A stretch of DNA of 64,000 nt from Pseudomonas sp. PH1b (GTDB taxonomy: Bacteria > Pseudomonadota > Gammaproteobacteria > Pseudomonadales > Pseudomonadaceae), in assembly GCF_000633395.1 (NCBI RefSeq), contig NZ_AYMU01000037.1, positions 114,687 to 178,686 of the forward strand, given 5' to 3'. How positions within the stretch are numbered: the first letter of the stretch is position 1; every line of letters starts with the position of its first letter. The notes under the pieces were generated by a model. That model had not been told where the DNA came from. It was given only the letters and a program-made list of their open reading frames with translations, and did no database searches. Positions 16,927 to 25,248 of the stretch are shown in pieces. A program made the position numbers and the translations under genes.

Positions 16927-18042
16927 ATGGCAGTCAAAGTCCTGGTGGTGGACGATTCGGGTTTTTTCCGCCGCCGCGTCTCGGAAATTCTTTCAGCGGA
17001 TTCGAATATCCAGGTCGTCGGCACGGCGACCAACGGTAAAGAGGCGATCGATCAGGCCCTGGCCCTCAAGCCGGACGTGATCACCATGGACTACGAGATG
17101 CCGATGATGGATGGCATCACCGCAGTGCGGCATATCATGCAGCGCTGCCCGACGCCGGTCCTGATGTTCTCGTCCCTGACCCACGAAGGCGCTCGAGTGA
17201 CCCTCGACGCGCTGGATGCCGGGGCCGTGGATTTCTTGCCGAAGAATTTCGAAGACATCTCGCGCAATCCGGAGAAGGTCAAGCAACTGCTGTGCGAGAA
17301 GGTCCACAGCATCTCGCGCAGCAACCGTCGTTTCAGCAGCTACAGCGCACCGCAGCCACAACCGGCCGCGGCACCGGCGCCGAGCACCTCCAGCTTCAGC
17401 AGCACCGCGCGTTCGGCGCCAGCGCCGACACCTGCCCGTGCACCGGCAGCAGGTCCGGCATCGCCGGCCCCCAAGCGCAAAGCCTACAAGCTGGTGGCGA
17501 TCGGCACCTCCACTGGTGGCCCGGTCGCCCTGCAGCGGGTCCTGACCCAGCTGCCGGCGAACTTCCCGGCGCCTATCGTGTTGATCCAGCACATGCCGGC
17601 GGCCTTCACCAAGGCCTTTGCCGAGCGTCTGGACAAGCTGTGCCGCATCAGCGTCAAGGAAGCCGAGGATGGCGACATCCTGCGTCCGGGCCTGGCGTTG
17701 CTGGCTCCCGGCGGCAAGCAGATGATGATCGACGGTCGTGGCGCGGTGAAGATTCTGCCCGGCGACGAGCGCTTGAACTACAAACCGTGCGTGGACATCA
17801 CCTTCGGTTCTGCGGCCAAGTCCTACAGTGACAAAGTTCTGGCGGTGGTACTCACCGGCATGGGCGCCGACGGCCGTGAAGGTGCGCGCCTGCTCAAGCA
17901 GGGTGGCAGTGCGGTCTGGGCCCAGGATGAAGCCAGTTGCGTGATCTACGGCATGCCCATGGCCATCGTCAAAGCCAACCTGGCGGATGCGGTGTACAGC
18001 CTGGACGACATCGGCCGGCATCTGGTCGAGGCCTGTCTCTGA
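16927..18042 (+). CDS. cheB: chemotaxis methylesterase CheB
   Basis: 371 residues. Receiver domain with Asp55 (MDYEMPMMDG), a Pro/Ala/Ser linker (about 140-180), then the methylesterase domain with catalytic Ser195 (GTSTGGP), His222 (IQHMP) and Asp315 (GMGADGREG). It removes methyl or amide groups from chemoreceptors for adaptation. ATG 16927 is chosen because the protein then begins MAVKVLVVDDSG like its family. The stop overlaps motC (TGATG). Confidence 0.96.
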   Translation: MAVKVLVVDDSGFFRRRVSEILSADSNIQVVGTATNGKEAIDQALALKPDVITMDYEMPMMDGITAVRHIMQRCPTPVLMFSSLTHEGARVTLDALDAGAVDFLPKNFEDISRNPEKVKQLLCEKVHSISRSNRRFSSYSAPQPQPAAAPAPSTSSFSSTARSAPAPTPARAPAAGPASPAPKRKAYKLVAIGTSTGGPVALQRVLTQLPANFPAPIVLIQHMPAAFTKAFAERLDKLCRISVKEAEDGDILRPGLALLAPGGKQMMIDGRGAVKILPGDERLNYKPCVDITFGSAAKSYSDKVLAVVLTGMGADGREGARLLKQGGSAVWAQDEASCVIYGMPMAIVKANLADAVYSLDDIGRHLVEACL

Positions 18043-18782
18043 TGGATGTGCTCAGCCTCATCGGGATCATCATGGCGTTTGTCGCCATCATCGGCGGCAA
18101 CTACCTGGAAGGCGGTCATCTGTCGGCCCTGGCCAACGGTCCGGCCGCGCTGATCGTGCTCGGTGGCACCATCGGCGCGGCCTTGCTGCAGTCGCCGCTG
18201 AGCGCCTTCAAGCGCGCCATGCAGATCCTGGTCTGGATCCTGTTTCCGCCGCGGGTCGACTTGCCAGGTGGCATCGACCGAGTGGTCAACTGGAGCCTGA
18301 CCGCGCGCAAGGAAGGCCTGCTGGGCCTGGAAGGCGTGGCGGATGCCGAGCCCGACACCTATTCGCGCAAGGGCCTGCAACTGCTGGTGGATGGCGCCGA
18401 ACCCGAAGCCATCCGCAGTATTCTTGAAGTGGATTTCTACACCCAGGAAAGCCGCGACATCGAAGCCGCCAAAGTGTTCGAGAGCATGGGCGGCTATGCG
18501 CCGACCATCGGTATCATCGGTGCGGTCATGGGCCTGATCCACGTGATGGGCAACCTGGCCGATCCGTCTCAGCTGGGCAGCGGCATTGCCGTGGCCTTCG
18601 TCGCCACCATCTACGGGGTGGCGAGTGCCAACCTGGTGCTGTTGCCGATCGCCGCCAAACTGAAATCGATCGCCCTGCGCCAGTCGCGTTACCGGGAGAT
18701 GTTGCTCGAAGGCATCCTGTCGATTGCCGAAGGCGAGAACCCACGTTCCATCGAGTTGAAGCTGCAAGGCTTCATGGACTGA
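18042..18782 (+). CDS. motC: flagellar stator subunit MotC
   Basis: 246 residues, MotA family with four membrane helices. Conserved features are MAFVAIIGGNYLEGG, the cytoplasmic loop, and ESMGGYAPTIGIIGAVMGLIHVM in the third and fourth helices. Pseudomonas has two stators; MotCD is the one needed for swarming. The gene starts inside the cheB stop codon. Confidence 0.95.
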   Translation: MDVLSLIGIIMAFVAIIGGNYLEGGHLSALANGPAALIVLGGTIGAALLQSPLSAFKRAMQILVWILFPPRVDLPGGIDRVVNWSLTARKEGLLGLEGVADAEPDTYSRKGLQLLVDGAEPEAIRSILEVDFYTQESRDIEAAKVFESMGGYAPTIGIIGAVMGLIHVMGNLADPSQLGSGIAVAFVATIYGVASANLVLLPIAAKLKSIALRQSRYREMLLEGILSIAEGENPRSIELKLQGFMD

Positions 18783-18784
18783 TT

Positions 18785-19669
18785 ATGGCCCGTCGTCGCC
18801 AGCCTGAAGAACACGTCAACCACGAACGCTGGTTGGTTTCCTACGCCGACTTCATCACTTTGCTGTTCGCGTTTTTCGTGGTCATGTACTCGATCTCCTC
18901 GATCAATGAAGGCAAGTACAAGGTCATTTCCGAAGCGCTGGTCGGGGTCTTCACCGACTCCGATCGTGCCCTCAAGCCGATTCCCATCGGCGATGAGCGG
19001 CCCAAGACCGTGACCCCGGCCAAGCCGCTGGTCAAGGACAGCGATCAGACCGACGCCGGTATCTCCGGGGCCAGTGATCCGCTCAAGAGCATCGCCGATG
19101 ACATCAGCGCGGCCTTTGGCGACCTCATCAGCTCCAACCAGATGACCGTGCGCGGCAATGAGCTGTGGGTGGAGATCGAGCTGAATTCCAGCCTGTTGTT
19201 CGGCAGCGGCGATGCCATGCCCAGTGACCAGGCGTTCACCATCATCGACAAGGTGGCGAAGATCCTCAAACCCTTCGACAACCCGATCCATGTCGAAGGC
19301 TTCACTGACAACCTGCCGATCCAGACCGCGCAATACCCGACCAACTGGGAACTGTCCTCGGCCCGCTCGGCGAGCATCGTGCGCATGCTGGCGATGCAGG
19401 GGGTGAACCCGGCGCGGATGGCTTCGGTGGGGTACGGCGAGTTCCAGCCGGTGGCCAACAATGCCACTGCCGAAGGCCGTGCACGCAATCGCCGGGTGGT
19501 ACTGGTGGTGTCGCGCAACCTGGATGTGCGGCGCAGCCTGACCGGCACCGGGACCGCCAATGCGACACCGGATGCGGCACTCAAGCGGGCTGGCACACAA
19601 ACTGCACCAACCCCGGTGAAAACGCCGGTACAGGGAAGCGCCGTCAATTCTCCGTCACCCGCTTTATAA
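18785..19669 (+). CDS. motD: flagellar stator subunit MotD
   Basis: 294 residues, MotB family. The single membrane helix contains the proton-accepting Asp22 (SYADFITLLFAFFVVMYS). A linker is followed by an OmpA-like peptidoglycan-binding domain (VEGFTDNLPIQT, SSARSASIVRMLAMQGVNPARMASVGYGE, RARNRRVVLVV). It anchors the MotC ring to the cell wall. The Thr/Pro-rich tail is dispensable-looking. Confidence 0.95.
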   Translation: MARRRQPEEHVNHERWLVSYADFITLLFAFFVVMYSISSINEGKYKVISEALVGVFTDSDRALKPIPIGDERPKTVTPAKPLVKDSDQTDAGISGASDPLKSIADDISAAFGDLISSNQMTVRGNELWVEIELNSSLLFGSGDAMPSDQAFTIIDKVAKILKPFDNPIHVEGFTDNLPIQTAQYPTNWELSSARSASIVRMLAMQGVNPARMASVGYGEFQPVANNATAEGRARNRRVVLVVSRNLDVRRSLTGTGTANATPDAALKRAGTQTAPTPVKTPVQGSAVNSPSPAL

Positions 19670-19719
19670 CTTAGCGCTATGTCTCGCCCCGCTGTGGCCG
19701 GGCGGGAGGAACAAACTGA

Positions 19720-20508
19720 ATGAGAGTCTGGGCAGTTGCCAATCAAAAGGGTGGTGTCGGTAAAACCACCAGTTCCATCGCTTTAGCCGGGTTGCTGGCC
19801 GAGGCGGGCAAGCGCGTGGTCGTGGTCGATCTCGACCCCCACGGTTCCATGACCAGCTATTTCGGCTATGACCCGGACAGCCTGGAGCACAGCAGCTACG
19901 ACCTGTTCCTGCACAAGGGCAGCGTGCCCGAGGACTTGCCGGGCCAGTTGCTGCTGGGCACCAGCCACGAGCGCATTTCATTGCTGCCCTCGAGCACCGC
20001 CCTGGCCACCCTCGAACGCCAGTCGCCCGGGCAGAGCGGCCTGGGCCTGGTGATCGCCAAGAGCCTGGCGCAGTTGTGGCAGGATTTCGACTACGCGGTC
20101 ATCGACAGCCCGCCGTTGCTCGGAGTGCTGATGGTCAACGCCCTGGCGGCCAGCCAGCAACTGGTGATCCCGGTGCAGACCGAGCACCTGGCGGTCAAAG
20201 GCCTGGAGCGCATGGTCAACACCCTGGCCATGGTCAACCGCTCGCGCAAGCAGCCGCTGCCGTTCACCATAGTGCCAACCCTGTTCGATCGCCGTACCCA
20301 GGCCTCCCTGGGCACCCTGCGCGTCCTGCGGGACAAGTTCCCCGAGGAAATCTGGCAGGGCTATATCCCGGTGGACACCCGCCTGCGCGATGCCAGCCGG
20401 GCCGGCCTCACGCCTTCGCAGTTCGACGGCAAAAGCCGTGGCGTACTGGCCTACAAGGCCTTGCTCAAGCACCTGCTGGCCCAGCAGCTCGTGGCGCAGG
20501 TGGCTTGA
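19720..20508 (+). CDS. parC: ParA-like ATPase positioning chemotaxis arrays (ParC)
   Basis: 262 residues. Deviant Walker A NQKGGVGKTTSS (residues 8-19), DLDPHGSMTSYF and the DSPPLLGVL motif of ParA/Soj ATPases. Unlike plasmid ParA it has no HTH. In Vibrio and Pseudomonas the ParA-like gene between the stator or cheB genes and cheW is ParC, which places chemoreceptor arrays at the pole. The symbol follows that usage and is not topoisomerase IV. A terminator-like hairpin follows. Confidence 0.85.
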   Translation: MRVWAVANQKGGVGKTTSSIALAGLLAEAGKRVVVVDLDPHGSMTSYFGYDPDSLEHSSYDLFLHKGSVPEDLPGQLLLGTSHERISLLPSSTALATLERQSPGQSGLGLVIAKSLAQLWQDFDYAVIDSPPLLGVLMVNALAASQQLVIPVQTEHLAVKGLERMVNTLAMVNRSRKQPLPFTIVPTLFDRRTQASLGTLRVLRDKFPEEIWQGYIPVDTRLRDASRAGLTPSQFDGKSRGVLAYKALLKHLLAQQLVAQVA

Positions 20509-20521
20509 CGTGAAGCGCTAT

Positions 20522-20549
20522 TCAAGTCGCTCCCCAGCCCGGCCGATAA
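20522..20549 (+). promoter_or_regulatory. candidate FliA (sigma-28) promoter before parP
   Basis: TCAAG at 20522-20526 and GCCGATAA at 20542-20549, separated by 15 bases, resemble the Pseudomonas FliA promoter (TCAAG-N14/15-GCCGATAA). The -10 element is a perfect match. It lies in the 84-bp gap between parC and parP and just before the terminator-like hairpin. Confidence 0.45.
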
Positions 20550-20578
20550 CCCCTACAGGTCACTGTGTCGGGGTTTTT
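20548..20578 (+). terminator. Rho-independent terminator-like hairpin between parC and parP
   Basis: AACCCC pairs with GGGGTT, with an inner ACAG/CTGT stem, and is followed by a run of five T. This is an intrinsic terminator signature inside what is usually described as one chemotaxis operon. It lies 39 bp after the parC stop. Confidence 0.65.
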
Positions 20579-20592
20579 GCGTGGGCATCCTC

Positions 20593-21477
20593 ATGAACCG
20601 TCCTCTGGATATCAAGAGCCGGCCGCAGCTGGCGTTGCAGTCGTACCTGGACGCCTTGCTGCAGGACGCCACCGAAGAGCCGCTGGCGCCGGAGCCGGCC
20701 GTCGAGGTTGCGCCGCCCGTAGTGCTGGAGGCTTCCAGCGAAGTGCTGGACGAGTTCCAGGCCGCGGTGTTGGAAGAGCAGGCGCGGGACGCCCGGGTCC
20801 AGCAGCAGGCCACGCCTGCTGCCCGGGTCGAAGTGCCTGCCCCGGTGGTGACGCCGGTGCTGGAAGCGCCAGCGCCCGTGGCGACGACGGTTTCGCCCGT
20901 GGTGCCGATGCTCCAGGCGCTGGTACCGCCGTTGGTGGAAGTGCACTTGCCGCCGAGCAACACGCCGCCTCCGGTCACTGGCAGTGACCGTCCCAGCTGG
21001 GCGGCGGAGCCTTTTGAATGCCTGTTGTTCGATGTTGCCGGCCTGACCCTGGCTGTGCCCCTGGTGTGCCTGGGCTCGATCTATTCCCTGGCCGGGCAGG
21101 AGCTGACACCGCTGTTCGGCCAGCCCGAGTGGTTCCTTGGCATCTTGCCGAGCCAGTCCGGCAACCTGAAGGTCCTGGATACCGCGCGTTGGGTCATGCC
21201 GGATCGCTACCGTGATGATTTTCGCCAGGGCCTGCAATACGTGATCTCGGTCCAGGGCTATGAGTGGGGGCTGGCGGTGCATCAGGTCAGCCGTTCGCTG
21301 CGTCTGGACCCCAATGAAATCAAGTGGCGCAGCCACCGTGGCCAGCGTCCATGGCTGGCCGGCACGGTGATTGAACACATGTGCGCCTTGCTTGACGTCG
21401 CCGAACTGGCCGAGTTGATCGCCAGCGGTGCTGCCAAGCAGATGGCTATCACTCAACCGGCCCACAAGCCGAAGTAA
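20593..21477 (+). CDS. parP: CheW-like array integration protein ParP
   Basis: 294 residues. A Pro/Ala/Val-rich N-terminal part (to about 140) is followed by a CheW-like domain (ECLLFDVAGLTLAVPLVCLGSIYSL, WFLGILPSQSGNLKVLDTARWVMP). This arrangement is the ParP AIF (array integration and formation) domain, which binds CheA and chemoreceptors and is held at the pole by ParC. ATG 20593 is preferred to the upstream GTG 20581, which lies directly at the terminator T-run. Confidence 0.82.
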   Translation: MNRPLDIKSRPQLALQSYLDALLQDATEEPLAPEPAVEVAPPVVLEASSEVLDEFQAAVLEEQARDARVQQQATPAARVEVPAPVVTPVLEAPAPVATTVSPVVPMLQALVPPLVEVHLPPSNTPPPVTGSDRPSWAAEPFECLLFDVAGLTLAVPLVCLGSIYSLAGQELTPLFGQPEWFLGILPSQSGNLKVLDTARWVMPDRYRDDFRQGLQYVISVQGYEWGLAVHQVSRSLRLDPNEIKWRSHRGQRPWLAGTVIEHMCALLDVAELAELIASGAAKQMAITQPAHKPK

Positions 21478-21556
21478 ACCAACAACAGGCGGCGTCCTTC
21501 AGGCGCGGCCAGACAGAACACACGCCGTTTTCAACGGTTTTTTGAGGGGTCAGGGT

Positions 21557-22039
21557 ATGAATAAGTCGTCGTCTGCACAGGGTTCCGAAGATCCGATCCT
21601 GCAATGGGTCACCTTCAAGCTGGATAACGAGTCCTACGGCATCAACGTGATGCGGGTCCAGGAAGTCCTGCGCTACACCGAGATCGCTCCGGTGCCGGGC
21701 GCGCCAAGCTACGTGCTGGGGATCATCAACCTGCGCGGCAACGTGGTCACCGTGATCGACACCCGCCAGCGTTTCGGCCTGGTGCCGACCGAAGTCAACG
21801 ACAACACCCGGATCGTCATCATCGAGGCCGACAAGCAAGTGGTCGGGATCATGGTCGACAGCGTGGCGGAAGTGGTTTACCTGCGTCAGTCGGAAGTCGA
21901 GACTGCGCCGAATGTCGGTAACGAAGAGTCGGCCAAGTTCATCCAGGGCGTCTGCAACAAGAACGGCGAACTGCTGATTCTGGTGGAGCTGGACAAGATG
22001 ATGAGCGAAGAGGAATGGTCGGAACTGGAGAGTATCTGA
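21557..22039 (+). CDS. cheW: chemotaxis adaptor CheW
   Basis: 160 residues. The CheW fold is complete: LQWVTFKLDNESYGINVMRVQEVLRYTEIAPVPGAPSYVLGIINLRGNVVTVIDTRQRFG. It links CheA to chemoreceptors. ATG 21557 follows a GAGGGGTCAGGG ribosome-binding region. The stop is directly followed by the TTG start of the next gene. Confidence 0.97.
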   Translation: MNKSSSAQGSEDPILQWVTFKLDNESYGINVMRVQEVLRYTEIAPVPGAPSYVLGIINLRGNVVTVIDTRQRFGLVPTEVNDNTRIVIIEADKQVVGIMVDSVAEVVYLRQSEVETAPNVGNEESAKFIQGVCNKNGELLILVELDKMMSEEEWSELESI

Positions 22040-22432
22040 TTGATCCTCGAGGTAGCGGTAATTGTCCTGGCGATCCTCTGGGTCGCCACTCTGGCTTTTT
22101 TCCTGTCCTATGCCCGCAACCAGCGGCAGATCGCTGCGCAGCAGGCCGAGGGCGATGCCGTGCGCGACCAGCGGATCAAGGACCTGGCCAAGCGCGTCGA
22201 CCATTATCAGAACGGTACGGTGCGCATGGGCGAGGATCTGCACGAGCTGCGCTCGGTGGTGGGTCCGTTACCGGACAAGCTGGCACAACTTGAGCAGCGC
22301 GACCCCTCGACCCTGTCCTTCGCCCAGGCCGCGCGCCTGGTGGGCATGGGCGCCAGCGTCGACGAACTGACTCAATCCTGCGGCCTGACCCAGGCCGAGG
22401 CCGAACTGGTCAGCAAGCTGCACAAGGGGTAG
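22040..22432 (+). CDS. DUF2802 family protein
   Basis: 130 residues, TTG start abutting the cheW stop. An N-terminal membrane helix (LEVAVIVLAILWVATLAFFLSYA) precedes a coiled-coil stretch and a C-terminal helical domain (TLSFAQAARLVGMGASVDELTQSCGLTQAEAELVSKLH). This family regularly ends the Pseudomonas chemotaxis operon. Function unknown; the HTH-like C-terminal part suggests a protein or nucleic-acid contact, which is a guess. Confidence 0.8.
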   Translation: MILEVAVIVLAILWVATLAFFLSYARNQRQIAAQQAEGDAVRDQRIKDLAKRVDHYQNGTVRMGEDLHELRSVVGPLPDKLAQLEQRDPSTLSFAQAARLVGMGASVDELTQSCGLTQAEAELVSKLHKG

Positions 22433-22506
22433 GGGCGGCTGCAAGTTGCCAGCTGCAAGCGACAAGCCTGTAGCTGAGCGCTTGAAGCTGGCCGCTGCTT
22501 GACCTT
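22433..22506. repeat. imperfect inverted repeat between convergent genes
   Basis: The 74-bp gap between the convergent DUF2802 and FlhB-like genes is made of repeated GCTGCAAG, AGCTGCAAGC and GCTTGAAGC units that can fold back on each other. This resembles the short AGCTTGCAGC-type repeats found after genes in fluorescent pseudomonads and may act as a bidirectional transcript end. Confidence 0.4.
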
Positions 22507-22839
22507 TCAGTAGTCGTCGCCGCGTTCGGTGATGTCCTTCTCCTGTTCCGCGAGCTGCGGATCGTGCCCCTGCGGAAACTTGCCCTTGAGATTCCAGGCG
22601 AAGGCGATGATCTCGGCGATGGTCCGGTACAGTTCCACCGGGATGCTCTCGCCCAATTCCAGTCGCGCCAGCAGCTTCACCAGCTCGGCGTTCTCATAGA
22701 TCGGCACTTCATAGTCCCGGGCAATCTTCAGGATGGCTTCCGCCAGTTCATCGTCGCCCTTGGCGGTGAGGGTCGGGGCTTGCTGGCCGTCATATTTGAG
22801 GGCGATGGCCTGGCGCGGTGCGGGGCTGTGCTTGGTCAT
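22507..22839 (-). CDS. stand-alone FlhB C-terminal domain-like protein
   Basis: 110 residues that align with the cytoplasmic C-terminal half of FlhB (AIALKYDGQQAPTLTAKG, ILKIARDYEVPIYENAELVKLLARLELGESIPVELYRTIAEIIAF). The autocleavage NPTH is absent: the corresponding position reads APRQ. It corresponds to the FlhB-like (YlqH/FhlP-type) proteins that can affect export specificity. It overlaps the stop of the FliK-like gene (ATGA), so both are co-translated. Confidence 0.85.
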   Translation of the reverse strand: MTKHSPAPRQAIALKYDGQQAPTLTAKGDDELAEAILKIARDYEVPIYENAELVKLLARLELGESIPVELYRTIAEIIAFAWNLKGKFPQGHDPQLAEQEKDITERGDDY

Positions 22840-24416
22840 GCGGTTTCGTCCACCCAGCGTTGTTCCAGTCGGGTTTGCGGGCCCTGGGGCGGTGTGCCGA
22901 GGTGGCAATCCAGGTCGCCGACGTTCAGCCCCGAAGCCAGCAGGCGTTCACGCAGATTGCCCAGGTGGCTTTCGATCAGGCTCGCGGTGTAGGGGCGCTC
23001 GGCCCAGAGCTGGCTGGACAGCCGGCCCTGGACCAGTTGCGCCTGGACCTGCAGCGGTCCCAGGGGTTCCAGGTCGAAGGCCAGGTCGACTCGCCACAGG
23101 GACTGTTTGGGTTCACGTTCGTCACGCTTCTGTTCCGGCTCCGGTTCCGGTGGGTCCTCGCGCTGCAGCTTGACCTGCAAGGGCACGATGTCCTGCAGGT
23201 TGCGCATGGGGATCTCCAGCTGCCAGGTGGTCAGCTGCCGGCCATCGTCGGTCAGGCCGCTTTGTTCCAGGCTCGACAGTTGGTGGCTCTGCAAGCGCGA
23301 TACCGCGGCGGCTGCCAGGCGCAGCAGTTGCTCCAGGTCACCTTCGCTTTCCAGGCTTTGCAGCAGCCGCTCGGGCAATGGAAAGCCGGTGGGCGAGGCC
23401 TTGGCGCTGACCTGGCCGAGGGTGCCCAGGGCGCTGCGCACAAAACTGGGCAATGACTGGGCCAGGGTATTGGCGGCCAGGATGGCGTTGAAGCTGGTGG
23501 AGGAGGGCAGGCCCGGGGTCAGTTGGGCGATCAGGCGCAGCAGGTCGGCCTTCATGTCCGGCACTTGCCCCGGGTTGGCCCCGGCCAGCAGCCGGGCCTC
23601 CAGAAACAGGCCGCTGCCCAGCAGGGCCTGGGCCACGCCGCGCGGGTTGCTCAGCTGTTGCGCATCGGGCAGGCCGGCCAGCAGGCGGTCCACTGCTGCA
23701 CGCAGGTCGGCGGTGGTGGAGGTGTCGCTGTCGGCAGGCAGGTTCTGCAGGGCATTGATCAAGCCGCTCAGTGAGCCCTGGCGGCTTTGCTGGCTGGCCA
23801 GTTGGGCAGCAATGGCCAGCTGCTCCTGGCGATTGCTCAGGGGCACGAAGTTCAGGGTCTGGGAGTCCGAGACCAGGGCGCTGAGCAGGCTGCCGATGCG
23901 CAGCGGCTGGGGGCTGTCGATGCTCAGGGTGGCACCACTCTGGGCAGTGTTGAGCAGGCTCACCAGGGAGCGGTAGTTGGCCGGTTGATTGGCGCCCTGG
24001 GGCAGCATCTGGGTGGTCAGCACCTTGCCCTGGAGCAGGGTTCCCGGTGGCAGTTGGGTGGTGTCCAGGCGAGTCAGGGCGGCGACGCTGCTGGCAAGCG
24101 CCTGTTGCACGGTGATTGCCAGGTTGCCTGCCGAGGGCTGGGTCACCGCCAGGCTGGTGCCTTGGGGCAGGGGCTGGCTGCTGGTGGCCTGCAGGGTAGT
24201 TTGCCGGCCGTTGTCCAGGGTTACCTTGAGCAGCAGTTGGAATGTCTGGTCGGTCTGCTTGAGCGACAGCACTTCGGCCTTGGCACTCTGACCGGCGGTT
24301 ATCAGGCCTTCCAGAGGTTGCACCAGCTTGAGCAGCTCACCGCTGATCGCCTGCGGGCGCGCAGTGCCGGGAACGGGCGCCTGGGGCAGCGGGAGGATGT
24401 TGATTTCGCCTGTCAT
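22836..24416 (-). CDS. second FliK-like hook-length control domain protein
   Basis: 526 residues. A long N-terminal part rich in Leu, Gln and Ala precedes a C-terminal FliK-type domain (TWQLEIPMRNLQDIVPLQVKLQRE, LWRVDLAFDLEPLGPLQVQAQLVQGRLSSQLWAE, IESHLGNLRERLLASGLNVGDLDCH). It differs from the fliK product at 783-2183. Paired with an FlhB-CTD-like gene, it looks like a second switch module for the flagellar exporter or a helper of it. Confidence 0.8.
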   Translation of the reverse strand: MTGEINILPLPQAPVPGTARPQAISGELLKLVQPLEGLITAGQSAKAEVLSLKQTDQTFQLLLKVTLDNGRQTTLQATSSQPLPQGTSLAVTQPSAGNLAITVQQALASSVAALTRLDTTQLPPGTLLQGKVLTTQMLPQGANQPANYRSLVSLLNTAQSGATLSIDSPQPLRIGSLLSALVSDSQTLNFVPLSNRQEQLAIAAQLASQQSRQGSLSGLINALQNLPADSDTSTTADLRAAVDRLLAGLPDAQQLSNPRGVAQALLGSGLFLEARLLAGANPGQVPDMKADLLRLIAQLTPGLPSSTSFNAILAANTLAQSLPSFVRSALGTLGQVSAKASPTGFPLPERLLQSLESEGDLEQLLRLAAAAVSRLQSHQLSSLEQSGLTDDGRQLTTWQLEIPMRNLQDIVPLQVKLQREDPPEPEPEQKRDEREPKQSLWRVDLAFDLEPLGPLQVQAQLVQGRLSSQLWAERPYTASLIESHLGNLRERLLASGLNVGDLDCHLGTPPQGPQTRLEQRWVDETA

Positions 24417-24443
24417 TCGGACACAACCTGTGGAAATTAGCCC

Positions 24444-24472
24444 TCATTAGAGTAGGGCTTCGCATGTATAAT
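24444..24472 (+). promoter_or_regulatory. candidate sigma-70 promoter for the ccm operon
   Basis: TATAAT at 24467-24472 is a perfect -10 element with a weak TCATTA -35 at 17-bp spacing. It lies in the 196-bp gap between the divergent FliK-like gene and ccmA. A 7-3-7 palindrome (AAACATT-gca-AATGTTT, 24499-24515) sits just downstream and could be an operator. Confidence 0.5.
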
Positions 24473-24612
24473 GCCGCCCGTCTTTGGGGGAGTGGTGAAA
24501 ACATTGCAAATGTTTGACGCAGCTCTCTAGAACAGGCCGCGAATGCATTTATCCTGCATCTCTTTAACGGCCGCTCGATTGCCGACTTGAACCCGTAAAG
24601 GCCTGTTATCCC

Positions 24613-25248
24613 TTGACCAGCCCCCTTCTCGAAGCCCTAGCACTCGCCTGTGAGCGTGATTGGCGGATGCTGTTTGAACACCTCGAGTTGCGTCTGAACG
24701 GCGGAGACATGGTGCAGATCAGCGGCCCCAATGGCAGCGGCAAGACCAGCCTGCTGCGTTTGCTCGCCGGCCTGATGCAACCCACCAGCGGTCAGGTACT
24801 GCTCAATGGCCAGCCCTTGCACGATCAGCGTGGCGAGTTGGCCCGCAACCTGTTGTGGATCGGCCATGCCGCCGGCATCAAGGACCTGCTGACGGCCGAG
24901 GAAAACCTCAGCTGGCTCTGTGCCTTGCACCAGCCAGCCTCGCGCGAGGCCATCTGGCAGGCCCTGGCGGCCGTCGGCCTGCAGGGGTTCGAAGACGTGC
25001 CCTGCCACACCCTGTCTGCCGGCCAGCAACGGCGCGTGGCCCTGGCCCGCCTGTACCTGGACAGTCCGCCGCTGTGGATCCTCGATGAACCGTTCACCGC
25101 CCTCGACAAGCAGGGCGTGGCCCAGCTCGAAGAACACCTGGCCCAGCACTGCGAGCAGGGCGGCTCGGTGATCCTGACCACCCACCACAGCCTGTCCCGC
25201 CTGCCCCCGGGCTATCGCGACATCGACCTGGGGCGGTGGGCCGCATGA
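24613..25248 (+). CDS. ccmA: heme exporter ATPase CcmA
   Basis: 211 residues, ABC ATPase. Walker A GPNGSGKTSLLRLLAG near residue 38, signature LSAGQQRRVALARLYL, Walker B LWILDEPFTALD, H-loop TTHHSL. With CcmB it releases holo-CcmE from CcmCD in cytochrome c maturation. The TTG start at 24613 gives the family N terminus (TSPLLEALALACERDWRMLF). Overlaps ccmB by ATGA. Confidence 0.96.
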   Translation: MTSPLLEALALACERDWRMLFEHLELRLNGGDMVQISGPNGSGKTSLLRLLAGLMQPTSGQVLLNGQPLHDQRGELARNLLWIGHAAGIKDLLTAEENLSWLCALHQPASREAIWQALAAVGLQGFEDVPCHTLSAGQQRRVALARLYLDSPPLWILDEPFTALDKQGVAQLEEHLAQHCEQGGSVILTTHHSLSRLPPGYRDIDLGRWAA

